From NCBI GenBank assembly GCA_029891385.1, contig CM057228.1, positions 29,702,214 through 29,766,213 of the forward strand: 64,000 nt of DNA, written 5' to 3'. Of the stretch, positions 45,639 to 56,553 are shown piece after piece. A program made the position numbers and the translations under genes. This DNA comes from Erythroxylum novogranatense (Eukaryota > Streptophyta > Magnoliopsida > Malpighiales > Erythroxylaceae). Under the pieces are notes generated by a model. That model saw nothing but the letters and a program-made list of their open reading frames with translations, made no database searches and was not told the origin of the DNA. Each line of letters starts with the position of its first letter. Position 1 is the first letter of the stretch.

Positions 45639-46398
45639 TAAGAGATCACTGACTGGCGCAACAAGTATAATAGTAATAAGAGACAAACTCTGATAAGTTC
45701 AAGAGAAAACACACGCCAGAGCCAACGAACGCGTCAGAGAAGTCATAAACACGCAGGCCAAAACAAAACTGCAGAATTGTACAATACGATCTTGTCCCGT
45801 CCAAAACAAAACTCCAAAAACTAAAAGGGCTTGCCCTGACCTCTGAGGGTTAAAACCAACTAAAATTCTGTCTAAGAGTAAAATATTACTCTGTCTCATG
45901 AAATCTCAACTATTTATTTTGCGAGATCTACGTGGGGTTTACATAGGATCTACATAAGACCCACATAAGTAAACAGCTAAGATTCATTAGACACAATAAG
46001 ACACCATAATATTAGACAGGAGATCTGGACTCTATGAAAACCAATAAATTACCCGAACAAGAAAAAACGAGTCTACAAAAATTTATATAGATTTTTAATG
46101 ATTATTAGTGATATTTCATCACTTTCGAGGCAAAAAATTCATTTACAAAGTGAATGAAATAATTTTTCAACAACAACAGCAACGTTTACTTGTTTTCTAA
46201 TTCATCACGGGCTAAGATAATCAAGAAATCAAAACATTTCTACTTAAAAAAATTATATCTTGCCAATTATAATTGAGAAAACAATAAACAACAACTCAAA
46301 ACAAATGATAAATTTGTACTTCATTGTTATTACCATAAACAGACCGAACGAAGTGAAAAATGAAACTAAATATCATGTTGAAATAATCTACGTAATGA
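45639..46398. other. Remnant between DNA-transposon end and copia primer site, no gene
   Basis: Expected to be leader of the outer copia element. I see no gag coding on the minus strand. A short ORF at 45699-45899 has no domain. Confidence 0.5.
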
Positions 46399-46408
46399 GG
46401 CTCTGATA
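46399..46408 (-). other. Primer binding site remnant of the outer copia element
   Basis: TATCAGAGCC on the minus strand, the 3' ten bases of a Met-tRNA primer site. It directly abuts LTR sequence lacking its normal 3' end. Confidence 0.75.
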
Positions 46409-46756
46409 AAATTTGATAGATTTGTGCTCTTCCAAGCTAAAATTCAGAAACCGAATGAATTCTCTTTATGGAACAGAAAAAACTAAGAAAGCCTTTTTCC
46501 AAAGAAAATGTCAAGAGAGAATCTAACTTAGGGACCACACTCTATTTATAGTCAATTTTAACTTACGGACCATTGTGGGTCTATTAATCACAATAACTCA
46601 CAATTGGCTTCTACACATTAGGCTCATACTAATAATTAATTAATATTTCTATAGGCCCAATTAATTTACTAAAGTTAGATCATATTTTATTAGGCCTATA
46701 ATCGAGATAAAAATCTAGTACATATATTTATACACGTGGCCCATAAAATTCTAACA
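46409..46756 (-). repeat. 5' LTR of the outer copia element, U5 deleted
   Basis: On the minus strand it begins TGTTAGAATTTTATGGGCC next to CATTA and matches the 3' LTR until AAATTTT. There the last ~205 bp of the LTR and the first bases of the primer site are missing. Confidence 0.8.
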
Positions 46757-46761
46757 CATTA

Positions 46762-48518
46762 AACTACTTGGAATGAGCTACTTGAGGTGTATGTACTTTT
46801 CCAATTAGTTGCTAAATTGGATGATCTCTCTTCTTTTTTTCTTCTTCTTTGTTAACATCCTCTTCTCTTATCCTTTTTATTAACACTACCATTAGCTTTG
46901 GTTAAACCAGGCTCGTGGTATGTTTGCTTAGCCGTTGTTGTCGCACCAACTTTGGACTAGAAACTGCATGCTTTTAATATTCTATCAATATTATGAATAT
47001 TGTTGTGGAGGTACATTACTCAGTATCGGTCAATACGAGAACTGCTTTTAGGTAAAATTTTAAATTTATAAAATAGTCCCTAAATTTTTAAAAGTTACAA
47101 AATAGTCCATTAGTATATTGTATTGTATATTTTATAATTTTAGATCAACCATGTCTACAAAAATTACAATAAAATTTAAAATAATAACACTTTATTTATT
47201 TTTATTAACAATAGTTTTGACATATAAATAATAGCCACAAATAATATGAAAAGATCCTTTAATCATCTCACAAATATAAAATTAAGAACAATATAAACTA
47301 TTTAAAATATTACAATTTTATCATATAATAAATAATAATTGCATCAAAATATCAAATAAAAAAAACAATGATCTTGAACTCTAACTATTACAATTTATAA
47401 AAAGAATTTGTAATGTGGAAATAAACAACTAAAAGTGAAATCAAATAAAATATATTATTTCATTTACTATCAATTAAATATATTATTTAATATATTAATT
47501 ATTAATAAGAATTTAAATAATTTAATGTAATATTATATATTAAATTAATTAAAATTAATTATTAATAAAATTATAAATAACTTAATTTAATAATTATTAA
47601 TAAATATAATTGAATTTAAAATATTTAAAATATATAAATAATTAAAATATATTTTAAAATAAACATTAGTTTACAATTAATAATTTTAAATTATTTATTT
47701 TAAAATAAAATAATTTTATTAATAAATATTACATAAAGATTAAAATAAATTTAATTAAAATTATTTAGTTTTAAATTTTATTTAATGTATAATTATTATT
47801 AGTAATAAAATAATTATTTTCTTTTATTTTATTTTTATTTTTAAATTTGTTGAATGTGTAATTATTATTAGTAATAAAAATATTTATAAAAATAAAAATT
47901 GAATGTATTAAATAAAAGTGGGAGAAGGAGAGTAGAGATTAGAGAGAGCCACTCTCAACAGTGGTGGAGGAAGGCTTTTAAAAAAAATTAACTTTTTGCA
48001 AATCAGTCTTTGCATTTTTAAAAATTTTCAGCATTGGTAAGTATCCAGCCTGTATTTTAAATACCGTCAGTATTGGTAGTACCAAGCAAAATAGTTTGGT
48101 ACAGATTGGTACCAGCATCCAGTACTACTACATATCTTTTAATATTATTTTCTAGCCGGTACGGAACAAAATAGAAAACTTTGTGTTCTATCAGAATTTG
48201 ATGGAAATTGTGCAACTATAAGTGGACCAATGTCGGTAATCAATGTGTTTGGAAGTATTAAATTTCTTACCTCCCACATGATTCATATGTGGTTTATGCC
48301 TTTACTATCAAACTCATCCATCATATATGCACATGTATATATACAAAATATTTTTGTTAGCAACAGTCACTTATTAGAGCACAACACAAACTAATGGAGT
48401 TGGTTGTCTAATTGGGCTGCAATTATATAATCTCCACCTTGGGTGATTGATTCTTGGGGTTTGGATGAGTTTGTTGCTCCCTTATTTGTAGTATTGTATG
48501 AGGATGATAATTATATTT
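46762..48518. other. AT-rich intergenic DNA, no gene
   Basis: Outside the copia element. The part at about 47040-47930 is extremely AT-rich (repeated TTAATTA, AATAATTATTA words). No open reading frame above 60 codons and no RNA gene recognised. Confidence 0.75.
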
Positions 48519-49116
48519 GTTAGAAAACATGAATATTTTAATATTTTTGTATTTATTTAACATTTCCTATTTGGTTAGGATATTTCATAATCATGAAATT
48601 TGTTTTCTTTTTTAGTTAAGATGTCCTCTGATTATGCGATCTTATTATTTTTGTTCCATTTTTAGTTGCTAGGGTAACATGTATATAATTGACGCTTTTG
48701 TACATTTGTAAACAAATAAGATCTAAAAATGTGGCACAAAAATAATGGTTTTAAAAACTAAATGCCTTTAAGATGCAACTATTTTAAAAGGCTTTGTTGA
48801 GCATGATAGAGTCTATGATTTTTTTGGTTTGACTTAATGATGCAAAAGAGGTTAAAGTATATAGAAGAAATAAAAGAAAAAATTAGTTAACCATAAGTCT
48901 TAATATGGTGGGATAAGGATTGGGAATTGAGTTGATAACAAAATATAAGAGGTGAAATTTAAATTGTGTTAGGATTCAAGGAAGTAGTAGTATTATGTTG
49001 TTCTATTTTAGATATATTATCTTAATTTTATAGGAGTTATAGAATTTCTATTATGATAGGACTTAAAATAGAAATTTTTTTCCTACTAGAATAGGGGTTC
49101 TAAAACTTTCTCTCTT

Positions 49117-49152
<36 letters not shown>

Positions 49153-49259
49153 CAGCTCTTCATAATAACAAGCAATCTGAAATTTTTTTGCAAACTTGAG
49201 TTTTCAACTAAAAAGTTTTAGAATAGGGGTTCTAAAACTTTCTCTCTCTTTATATGTGT

Positions 49260-49295
<36 letters not shown>

Positions 49296-49710
49296 CCAAC
49301 TCTTTATAATAACAAGCAATCTAGAATTTTTTTTTCAAACTTGAGTTTTCAACTAGAAGGTATGATGTTTTCTTCTAGGAGCGATTCTTAGACCCTACGA
49401 ATGATTCATATTTTTCTAGTATTCACTCTTTATATTCTTCACTAAATTCTAATAACCCTAGCCCATAACCCTTTTAAATCGACATTCTATTCATCTCAAA
49501 CCTATATTCCAACTATTAAACAAAAAATCCTAAACCTAAATTTTTAGCAATCAAACCTTAAAATTCTAGTTATACAAAATCTGAAAATTCTACATTCTTA
49601 ACTTAAATCCAATATTGAAACTTGATCTTCTAGCAACCTAATATCAACTATATTTCCTAATATTGTGATTTTAGCTACTAGTTAATAATTCTTCTATTTT
49701 TTCTACATCA
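48519..49710 (+). repeat. Probable 5' LTR of the decayed gypsy element
   Basis: The right end (CTACATCA) is fixed by the primer site three bases later. The left end TGTTAGAAAACATG is only the best TG-type candidate because no second LTR is present. It includes a 132 bp duplication with two (TG)n microsatellites (49088-49359). Confidence 0.5.
49088..49359 (+). repeat. 132 bp tandem duplication, each copy with a (TG)n microsatellite
   Basis: AGAATAGGGGTTCTAAAACT occurs at 49088 and 49220, each followed by a CT-rich run, a (TG)n tract (49119-49151 and 49255-49293) and ATAACAAGCAATCT. Copies are close in sequence but the microsatellites differ in length and interruptions. Confidence 0.92.
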
Positions 49711-49713
49711 ATT

Positions 49714-49725
49714 TGGTATCAGAGC
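49714..49725 (+). other. Primer binding site, initiator Met tRNA type
   Basis: TGGTATCAGAGC, followed by gag-like sequence. Confidence 0.9.
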
Positions 49726-49759
49726 TTTGGTTTACGATAACGACATGTAGCAAAAGGGT

Positions 49760-52550
49760 ATATAGAGGAATATTCAGTGATTAAGAACGAGATGAGATAG
49801 TTCTAAGAGTTATAGGAAATTTGGATCTTATTAACCCTTGATCAAAGGGTGCTCTAGGAACTAGTCCAGAAAACAATATTAGACAATAAACTACACTTGA
49901 TGGTGAGGGTGGAGAAAGTGAAATCCAAGTCGAAAAGACTGGAACTAATCAACAACAAATGAGGTTAGGAAATTAACGCCTACCGAGAGATCTAAGACAA
50001 AGAAATCAATACATGGAGAGCGTATGTAAGCCTTTAGAGGTTACAATAGAGTTAAATCACACAACAAACTCGATGAAATTATTAAGAAGGTTTATGTTGA
50101 GCTCTTGATCTTGCAGGAAAGATGTATCCACACCTATTCTTAAACTGGACAACAGCAATGGAAGATTCCTTTAAATGGTACCGCATCTCAGAAGATCGAG
50201 AAATTCAATTCTCAAAGATGAAGCTAGTTGGACACACTAAAATTTGGTGGAGATTAGTAAAGGACAAACTTTAAAAAATAGGCCAGCTATTAATTTTTGA
50301 TTGGAAAGATATGAAATTGAAGTCATCAAAAAAATACTTACCATTTCATTATTAAGAGGATCTCTAAGATCAACTCACAACTCTTAGACAAGGAATTATG
50401 TTCGTAACTGAGTACGTGGAAATATTTGATGAACTTTCTATACGATATGAAGGGATAAAGTCAGACCGGCAAATTATATCTCACTAAAAAAATGGATTAA
50501 GGGTAGAAATTCATAAATAACTGATAATGCAAAGGATTTACAACATTGAAGATTCATATCACTTGGCTTTAAGAGTGGAACAATATTTAGAGCAACAAGT
50601 AACTAAAAAGTAGGGGTGTTCATAGTAGGGTAACCTGACTCGTTCATCAATAACCTGAACCTGAACCTAAATGTCAGGTTCGGCAATTTCACGAACCTGA
50701 ACCTGAACCTGAACCTAAAGAACCTATAGGATTGGTTAACCTATTTTCAGGTTCGGTTCTTAGGGTAACCAGAACCTATTCATATCAATATATATGATAA
50801 AAATTATTTAAAAAATTGGTGAAAAAATACAAATTATTCATAAAAGTATGTATATCAAATCCATCAAAGATTAATCCAATATGTTAAATCAAAGCAAAGT
50901 AAAATAAGCCAAACAATATCTTATAAAAGATCCATACTTGAAAAAAGATAAAATATTTAACAATTATTCTTTAAATAGAATGGTAGGATGATTCACTGTT
51001 ATACATGAAGTCATATCTATAGAAAATAAAAATAAAAGAGTTAGACTTTTATTTCTTTTAATTGAAAAAGAATTTTTATTTATTTGTATGTTAAAACAAG
51101 GTAAAGTAAATTAGATTGCTGATTCAATTTGTTCAAGTTTTCAATTCTCTCTTCCACGTAAAGAGGAGCCTGTGATTTTCTCAACCAATCTTGTCTACAA
51201 ACAAGAGTCTCCACCATCTTTGGAGTAAGAGAGCTACTGAAATGAATCAAGCACTCGACCTCTTGTACTAAAAAGTATTTCGAGATGAAATAGTGAGGGA
51301 ACGAATCGCTCTACTAGATCTTATTGATTAAAATAATAATAAAACTATTCTTCTAACATCATTAAATCTTATTTTATCATGTTAAAATAAATAATAATAA
51401 TAATAAACTAATAAGCACAAAAGTATCATTCTTCTTATTGCAACTTAGTGTACAAAATGCAATTAATATCATAGTTAAAACTTCAAATATTATATTATAA
51501 AAGCGCAAATACATAAAAAAATACAATTTCATAGTCTATTACTAAATCAACTCATTTTTCATTCGTTTTAATAAATAAAACTATGTTTTATTTATACAAG
51601 ACAATATTATTATATTCTTATTATTTATTAGCAACTATATTATATATTTTAAGAATCAAGATTACTTGCTAGTTTAATGTTTATAATATCTCATGAATAT
51701 CTAAACTAATATATGTGTCTTAAAAACTAAAATTGTAGGATTTTTAATAAATGTGTTTTACATTAATTTCTTTAATTAATCTCTAAACGATTATATTATT
51801 TTAGTCAATGAATGTTTTTATTAATAGTTTAATACTTGATCAATAACTTTGACACATATTAATTACTATTTAAAGTAGAAGTATTGAATGTTATGCATTA
51901 GTTGTTACTTATAATAGCAATGTTTAATATTAACATTTAATAACATAGAAGTAAAGTAGTTTTTTCCTTTTCTTTTTTCACTCAAGAATTAATATAGTAA
52001 ATACTAGTGAATTTATTATTATTGATATCCTCTTAAATTGTATATAAATATATGATACTTTTTATAAATCAGTTCGGTTCGGTTAATCGCTATAAAAGCG
52101 GTTTAGGTTCGGTTAACTGTAATCAAGCATGTTAAAACTGAACTCAACCATGAACCTGATTTTTCAGGTTCGGTTCGAACCGAACCTAAACTCAGGTTCG
52201 GTTAACCTTATTTACAGGTTTGGTTCATGCGGTTCAGGTCCGGTTTATAGGTTCGCGGGTTTTTTTGAACACCCCTACTAAAAAGTTCAAAGTCAAGTTG
52301 GGGAGTTCGATATGAACAGAACTATAATAGTACAAAAATTTAGACTAACACCTATTGCATCAAAATTTGCACCACAAAATAACTATAAAACTTCTCAAGG
52401 AGTTGAATTTAAAGACAAAGTCATAGCTAAGACTAAGACGAAAGGAGGCAATAGTGATAAGAAGTGCTTCCAATGCAATAGAAGGGGCCGCTTTGCTTAT
52501 GAATGTCCTACTAAAGCTTTGTGTATGCTGGGAGGAGGAGAAGAGTAATA
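49760..52550 (+). pseudogene. gag with zinc knuckle, split by a hAT element
   Basis: Before the insertion (49760-50610) broken frames show WTTAMEDSFKWYRISEDREI and KMKLVGHTKIWW, the gag capsid pattern, and end in LALRVEQYLEQQV. After it (52286-52550, ORF from 52312) comes a basic stretch and a zinc knuckle CFQCNRRGRFAYECP at about 52467-52511 (C-X2-C-X4-H position replaced by Phe, X4-C). The His-to-Phe change (usual GHFAYEC) would abolish zinc binding. Joined at the duplicated CTAAAAAG the two halves are contiguous. Confidence 0.78.
50611..52277 (+). mobile_element. Non-autonomous hAT-type transposon, 1667 bp, perfect 8 bp duplication
   Basis: Terminal inverted repeat TAGGGGTGTTCA (50611-50622, and its complement ending at 52277), flanked by CTAAAAAG at 50603-50610 and 52278-52285. 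Subterminal regions carry many GGTTC/GAACC words: AACCTGAACCTGAACC near 50640 and 50695 on the left, repeated GGTTCGGTT on the right (52075-52255), including a perfect 20 bp palindrome at 52167-52186. The centre (50800-52050) is AT-rich and has no transposase. The 8 bp duplication and TAGGGGTG-type end are hAT hallmarks. Orientation is arbitrary. Confidence 0.95.
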
Positions 52551-52563
52551 ATCTAATGAGTAC

Positions 52564-54545
52564 GTGTGTGAGTATAAAGATGGAGAGGAGTTAGAAGGAG
52601 ACTTTAGTAATGAAATAGCTAGTCCTACAAATCTTAATATAGTGAGATGCATACTTACAAATTGTAAAGCAGAAGAACAAGAAAATTTTCTTTGTTCTAT
52701 TTTTTTTACTCAAGTTAGATGTAGAGAAAAAGTATGTAAGCTTATCATTGATTGAGGAAGTAGTATGAATGTTATATCAAAGAATATGGAGAAGCGATTA
52801 AATTTACTCACGAAGAAACATCCAAATCCCTAAAAGGTTTCTTGGATAGATGATAGTACTATCCTAGTTGCTTGAAATTGTTTGGTGTCTTTTAAATCAG
52901 GAATATATGAGGACTCTATTTAGTGTGATGTCATTCCTATGAAAGCATCTCACATTTTACTTGGGTGACCATGGCTTTATGATTGAGGTTCAACATTTAG
53001 GAAAAGCTAACACCTATTTTATGGAAAGAAGATCCTTTTAAAGACTAAAAAGGTAAACAAGTTAAAAATAGCAAAGAGGAAGTAGCAAAGTAACCATAAA
53101 TGCTAAGGAAAAGACTCTTAATATCCTTAAGGAGAGATAATTTGAAGCTATTGCAAATAAAAAGGGATTGTGTTTGTAATGGTAGTAAGGGAAGTAATGG
53201 AAACAACACCTGAAACACCTTTAACTTCACCAAAAGAAGTGGGAGATTTGTTAGTTGATTTTTCCACTAAATGATTTACTAGGTGAACCACCTCCTTTAT
53301 GAGATATATAACATGCTATTGACCTGGTACCTAAGTCTTCTCTACCAAATCTTCCATCCTATCACTTGAATCCTATTGAGAATGAAGAGTGAAAGAGACA
53401 AGTAGAGGAATTACTGAAAAAAGAATTTATTCAAGAAAGTCTTGGTTCGTGTGTAGTTCCAGGACTTTTAACTCCTAAAAAGGATGGAAATTGGAGAATG
53501 TGTATTGATTTTTGAGTGATAAATAAGATCACAATAAGGTATAGATTTATAATACCTCGCCTTGATGACATGTTATGTATGTTGACTAGAGCTATTATCT
53601 TTACTATGATAGACTTATGAAGTGGGTACCATCACATCAGAATTAGACCTAGAGATGAATGGAAAATGACTTTTAAAAATAAAGAGGGATTTTATAAATG
53701 GTTATGATGCCATTTGGACACTCTAATACACGTAGCTAGCACTTTTATGAGAGTGATGAATTAAGTGTTTCGACCATTTATGGGAAAATTTTTGGTGGTA
53801 TATTTTGATGATGTATTAATATGTAGCAAGACTAAAGAAGATCACCTCTTACATCTATAAAAAGTCTTGAGAGTTTTGAGGAAAGAGAAGCTTTATATCA
53901 ACTTAAAGAAGTTTTCTTTCATGCAATCAAGTGTTACATTTTTTAGGTTTTATTATATCCTACCATGAAGCGGAGATGGATCTTGAGAAGATTAGGGCCA
54001 TTCTTAATTAGCCTATTCCAAAGGATGTGCATGAGACAAGGAATTTCCATGGCCTAACAACATTCTATAGGTGATTTATTTGTAATTTCAGCACCATACT
54101 GGCACCCATTACTGAGTGTATAAAGAAAGTACAATTCACTTGGTCAAAGGAAACAACTAAAGCATTTGAAGAAATTAAGAAAAGATAAGATGACAGAATC
54201 TCTTATTTTACAACTTCCAGATTTTTCTAAGGTGTTTCACGTTGCTTGTGATGCATCTTACGTAGGAATTGGAGGCATACTCAACCAAGAGGGACACCTA
54301 ATTGTTTAATTCAGTGAAAAGTTAAGTGAAGAGAAGCAACGATATTCGACTTATGATAAGATTACAATTGGCATCATTATCTCTTATACAAGGGTTTTAT
54401 TCTATATCCTAATCATGAGTCTCTTAAACACTTCAAGTCCCAGAAAAACTCCAACAAAAGGCAAACCTTATGGAGTAAATTCATGAAGCAATTTAACTTT
54501 GTTATTAAACATTAGATAGGAGTTGAGAATAAGGTTATAGATTGA
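52564..54545 (+). pseudogene. pol of the decayed gypsy: protease, RT, RNase H
   Basis: Protease region near 52730-52790 (LIIDXGSSMNVISK with a stop at X). RT at about 53340-54060: [48 protein letters not shown], and the catalytic [13 protein letters not shown] near 53796-53835. RNase H is at about 54230-54545: FHVACDASYVGIGG, EEKQRYSTYDK, then broken frames resembling HESLKHFKSQ. Many stops interrupt it. It ends where a DALSR-type motif would follow, at the Athila/Tat LTR. Confidence 0.82.
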
Positions 54546-54549
54546 TAGT

Positions 54550-55897
54550 TGTGCATTAGTATGTTTTTTTTTTAAGTATTGGGCATTTGTTTCTCGCATG
54601 ATAGGTTAGTATTATTGTGTTTGAGAACTTGTTTTGTGTGTTTTTGTTTAGTTTGATCTTCATGGTTGTTCTTTTGTGTTTGATATTGGTTTAGGGTAGG
54701 AATTGATCATTTTGGTGTAGAAATGGAGGGTACTTTATGATTGAGCTAGGGACCAAGAGAAGAGAAGAGACGCGGAGCTGCTAAAAAACAAGAACCCACG
54801 GTTGTAGCAATTGTAGGAAATTTATGGAGAAAGTTTCTATCAAGATAACCCACGATCGTGGGAAGCACAAGTATAATTCCCACTATTGTGGGAATTGGAA
54901 GTCAAAGAGACACGCAAGTTTCTTGTTTTTTAGGTTTTCGTGACTTTATAAGGAGGAGAATCTCGAGAGCCCATATAGAGTTGTGGAACTTGCTTCCTGG
55001 AACTAAAAGATAGATTGAGAGCCTAGAGATAGGTGTCGATTCTAGGTTTCATTCCCAATTGGGCAAAGAGCACCTTGTCATTCAGTTTTCTAAATTCGGG
55101 AAAATAAGAGAAGGAGCTGCCCATACAGTCGTATTTTAATTTCTTTCTCTTCTAGCATGCTTATCATGGATTATTTGAATGTTGGAGATGTTATAGATAT
55201 TATGATTGGCTAAAACAATCTTTAAGGTTTATTGTTTGACCTATTTGTGAACCTTTGGTTATCGATTTAATGATGTACATGTTTGTGTTATTTATTATGT
55301 TTAAACCTTGCAATAAATCTAGAGAGTGAGCTTGGTAATCTATGTTAATTGTAAAATTAGAGTTGACAATTAATAGATGTATAAATAAAAAGCTATTGAT
55401 TTACTAGGAAGATATTTCAATATATCAATAAACTGCTTATAGGATAGCTTCATATCTAGTTAAATGCTTATGAAAGGCTTTGCACATCGAAAGATCCCAA
55501 AATTAATTCTAATTTATTTAACTACTAACAGTTAGTTACACCTTGAGAGAGCCTGGCTATAATTTTATGAAATCTTGGGTCAAGCATAAATTAAATCAAT
55601 TAATTATAGGGGAGCAAATAGGGATAATGACAAGTCCTAATTTTTAATCTTGATTTTCTGCTAGTCTTATTTTACAATTTTGGTTTAGGTTGCATTGTTC
55701 CCTTTTACTTTTAGTTTGTCTTTGTTTTACTTATCTTTTTAAATTTGATTGACACTATTTCTTAAACAAAGAACAACCTGAATTAAGTGATGCCTAAGCA
55801 CAATCCTTGTGGGATCAATATCCGCTTTTAACTACAAGTACAATTCATATACTTGCAATTTTGAGCGTAAGACTATTAGTGTGTTTTGTTTTAAACA
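54550..55897 (+). repeat. LTR of the Athila/Tat-type element, ~1.35 kb
   Basis: Left edge TGTGCATTAG at the break in RNase H of the host element; right edge TTTTAAACA just before the primer site. It includes the CCTTGTGGGATCAATATCC word typical of such LTR ends, and two strong palindromes at 54849-54862 and 54875-54896. Edges are estimated; no second copy exists in the window. Confidence 0.6.
54849..54896. repeat. Two neighbouring palindromes in the Athila/Tat-type LTR
   Basis: CCCACGATCGTGGG (54849-54862) is a perfect 14 bp palindrome. AATTCCCAC TATT GTGGGAATT (54875-54896) has perfect 9 bp arms. A third related word, ACCCACGGTTGTAG, occurs at 54789. Confidence 0.85.
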
Positions 55898-55903
55898 AGT
55901 TTT

Positions 55904-55921
55904 TGACGTCGTTGCCGGGGA
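55904..55921 (+). other. Primer binding site, tRNA-Asp type
   Basis: TGACGTCGTTGCCGGGGA; two changes from the common TGGCGCCGTTGCCGGGGA of Athila/Tat elements. Confidence 0.85.
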
Positions 55922-56003
55922 TTGTTTGTTTAACGTCTTATTTAGTTTGGGTTACTTTGATTTAGGAGTTTTTGATACTTTTCTTTGTATCTTTACAGGT
56001 ACA

Positions 56004-56553
56004 TGAATACAAGGAACACGTAAAGGTCTACTGAATTTCTCGACAAAGAGTTATTAGATATCACAAGGCACGAACGAGAATTGAAAAGAGTGAAGCGCCA
56101 AGACATTATGTAAAGAAATATGGCTAAAGAAGGAGAACAAGTATGGGCTGAAAGAACACTGATGGATTTTATGATGCCAGGATTCTGTCCTCAAAGAGTT
56201 GCAAGGATGGCGATTCAAGCTAACAATTTCAAGATCAAACTGGCACTCCTCAACATTCTTTAGAGTAGTGTGTAGTTCTATGGGTTGTTTAATGAAGATC
56301 CCAATGCCCATCTCACCAACTTTTTAGAAATATGCGACATTTTTCGACTTAATGGGATGTCTAACGATGCCATGAGGTTGCGATTATTTTCTTTCACTTT
56401 GAGAGAGCAGGCGAAGGTGTGGTGCAATTAACTCAACTCAAGTTAGATTACTACTTGGGAACAACTAGCCTAGACATTTCTCGCTAAATACTTCCCATTG
56501 ACCAAGACAACAAGGATCATTAAAGAAATCACAAATTTTCAATAAAGCAATGG
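56004..56553 (+). pseudogene. gag N-terminal part of the Athila/Tat-type element
   Basis: One frame with several stops reads MNTRNT, RMAIQANNFKIKLALL, FNEDPNAHLTNFLEICDIFR, SNDAMRLRLFSFTLREQAKV, and TTWEQLA then FLAKYFPLTKTTRI. This is the Retrotrans_gag pattern of Athila/Tat elements. It stops at the LTR inserted at 56554. Confidence 0.85.

Larger units (their letters stand above)
17703..46761 (-). mobile_element. Ty1/copia element spread over 29 kb by nested insertions
   Basis: Outer ends are TGTTAGAAATTT at 17708 and its inverted partner AAATTCTAACA ending at 46756. Both are flanked by the same 5 bp CATTA (17703-17707 and 46757-46761), as expected for one integration event. Reading on the minus strand: damaged 5' LTR (about 46756-46409), primer site, leader, then pol in two pieces (30434-29258 and 19286-18245), and the 3' LTR (about 18244-17708). 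Zinc knuckle, protease and integrase come before RT, which is the copia order. The RNase H part, the gag N-terminal part and parts of both LTRs are deleted. It hosts the Sirevirus-like element, the minus-strand gypsy and a DNA-transposon fragment. Confidence 0.85.
48519..54549 (+). mobile_element. Decayed plus-strand Ty3/gypsy element, interrupted twice
   Basis: Probable 5' LTR (48519-49710), Met-type primer site, gag split by a hAT element, zinc knuckle, protease, RT and RNase H in broken frames. It ends abruptly at about 54549, where an Athila/Tat-type LTR begins; integrase and the 3' LTR are not seen in the window. Domain order (RT directly after protease) makes it Ty3/gypsy. Lineage within chromoviruses is not assigned. 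Confidence 0.8.
54550..56553 (+). mobile_element. 5' part of an Athila/Tat-type Ty3/gypsy element
   Basis: LTR (about 54550-55897), a tRNA-Asp-type primer site, and the first part of gag. It is cut at 56553 by another LTR. The rest of the element is not seen in the window. The GTTGCCGGGGA primer type is characteristic of Athila and Tat/Ogre lineages. Confidence 0.8.

Noticed and set aside
45453..45899. Minus-strand ORFs rich in GQDR/GRDRT
   Set aside because: They translate the GGACAGGAC repeats at a DNA-transposon end and the sequence next to it.
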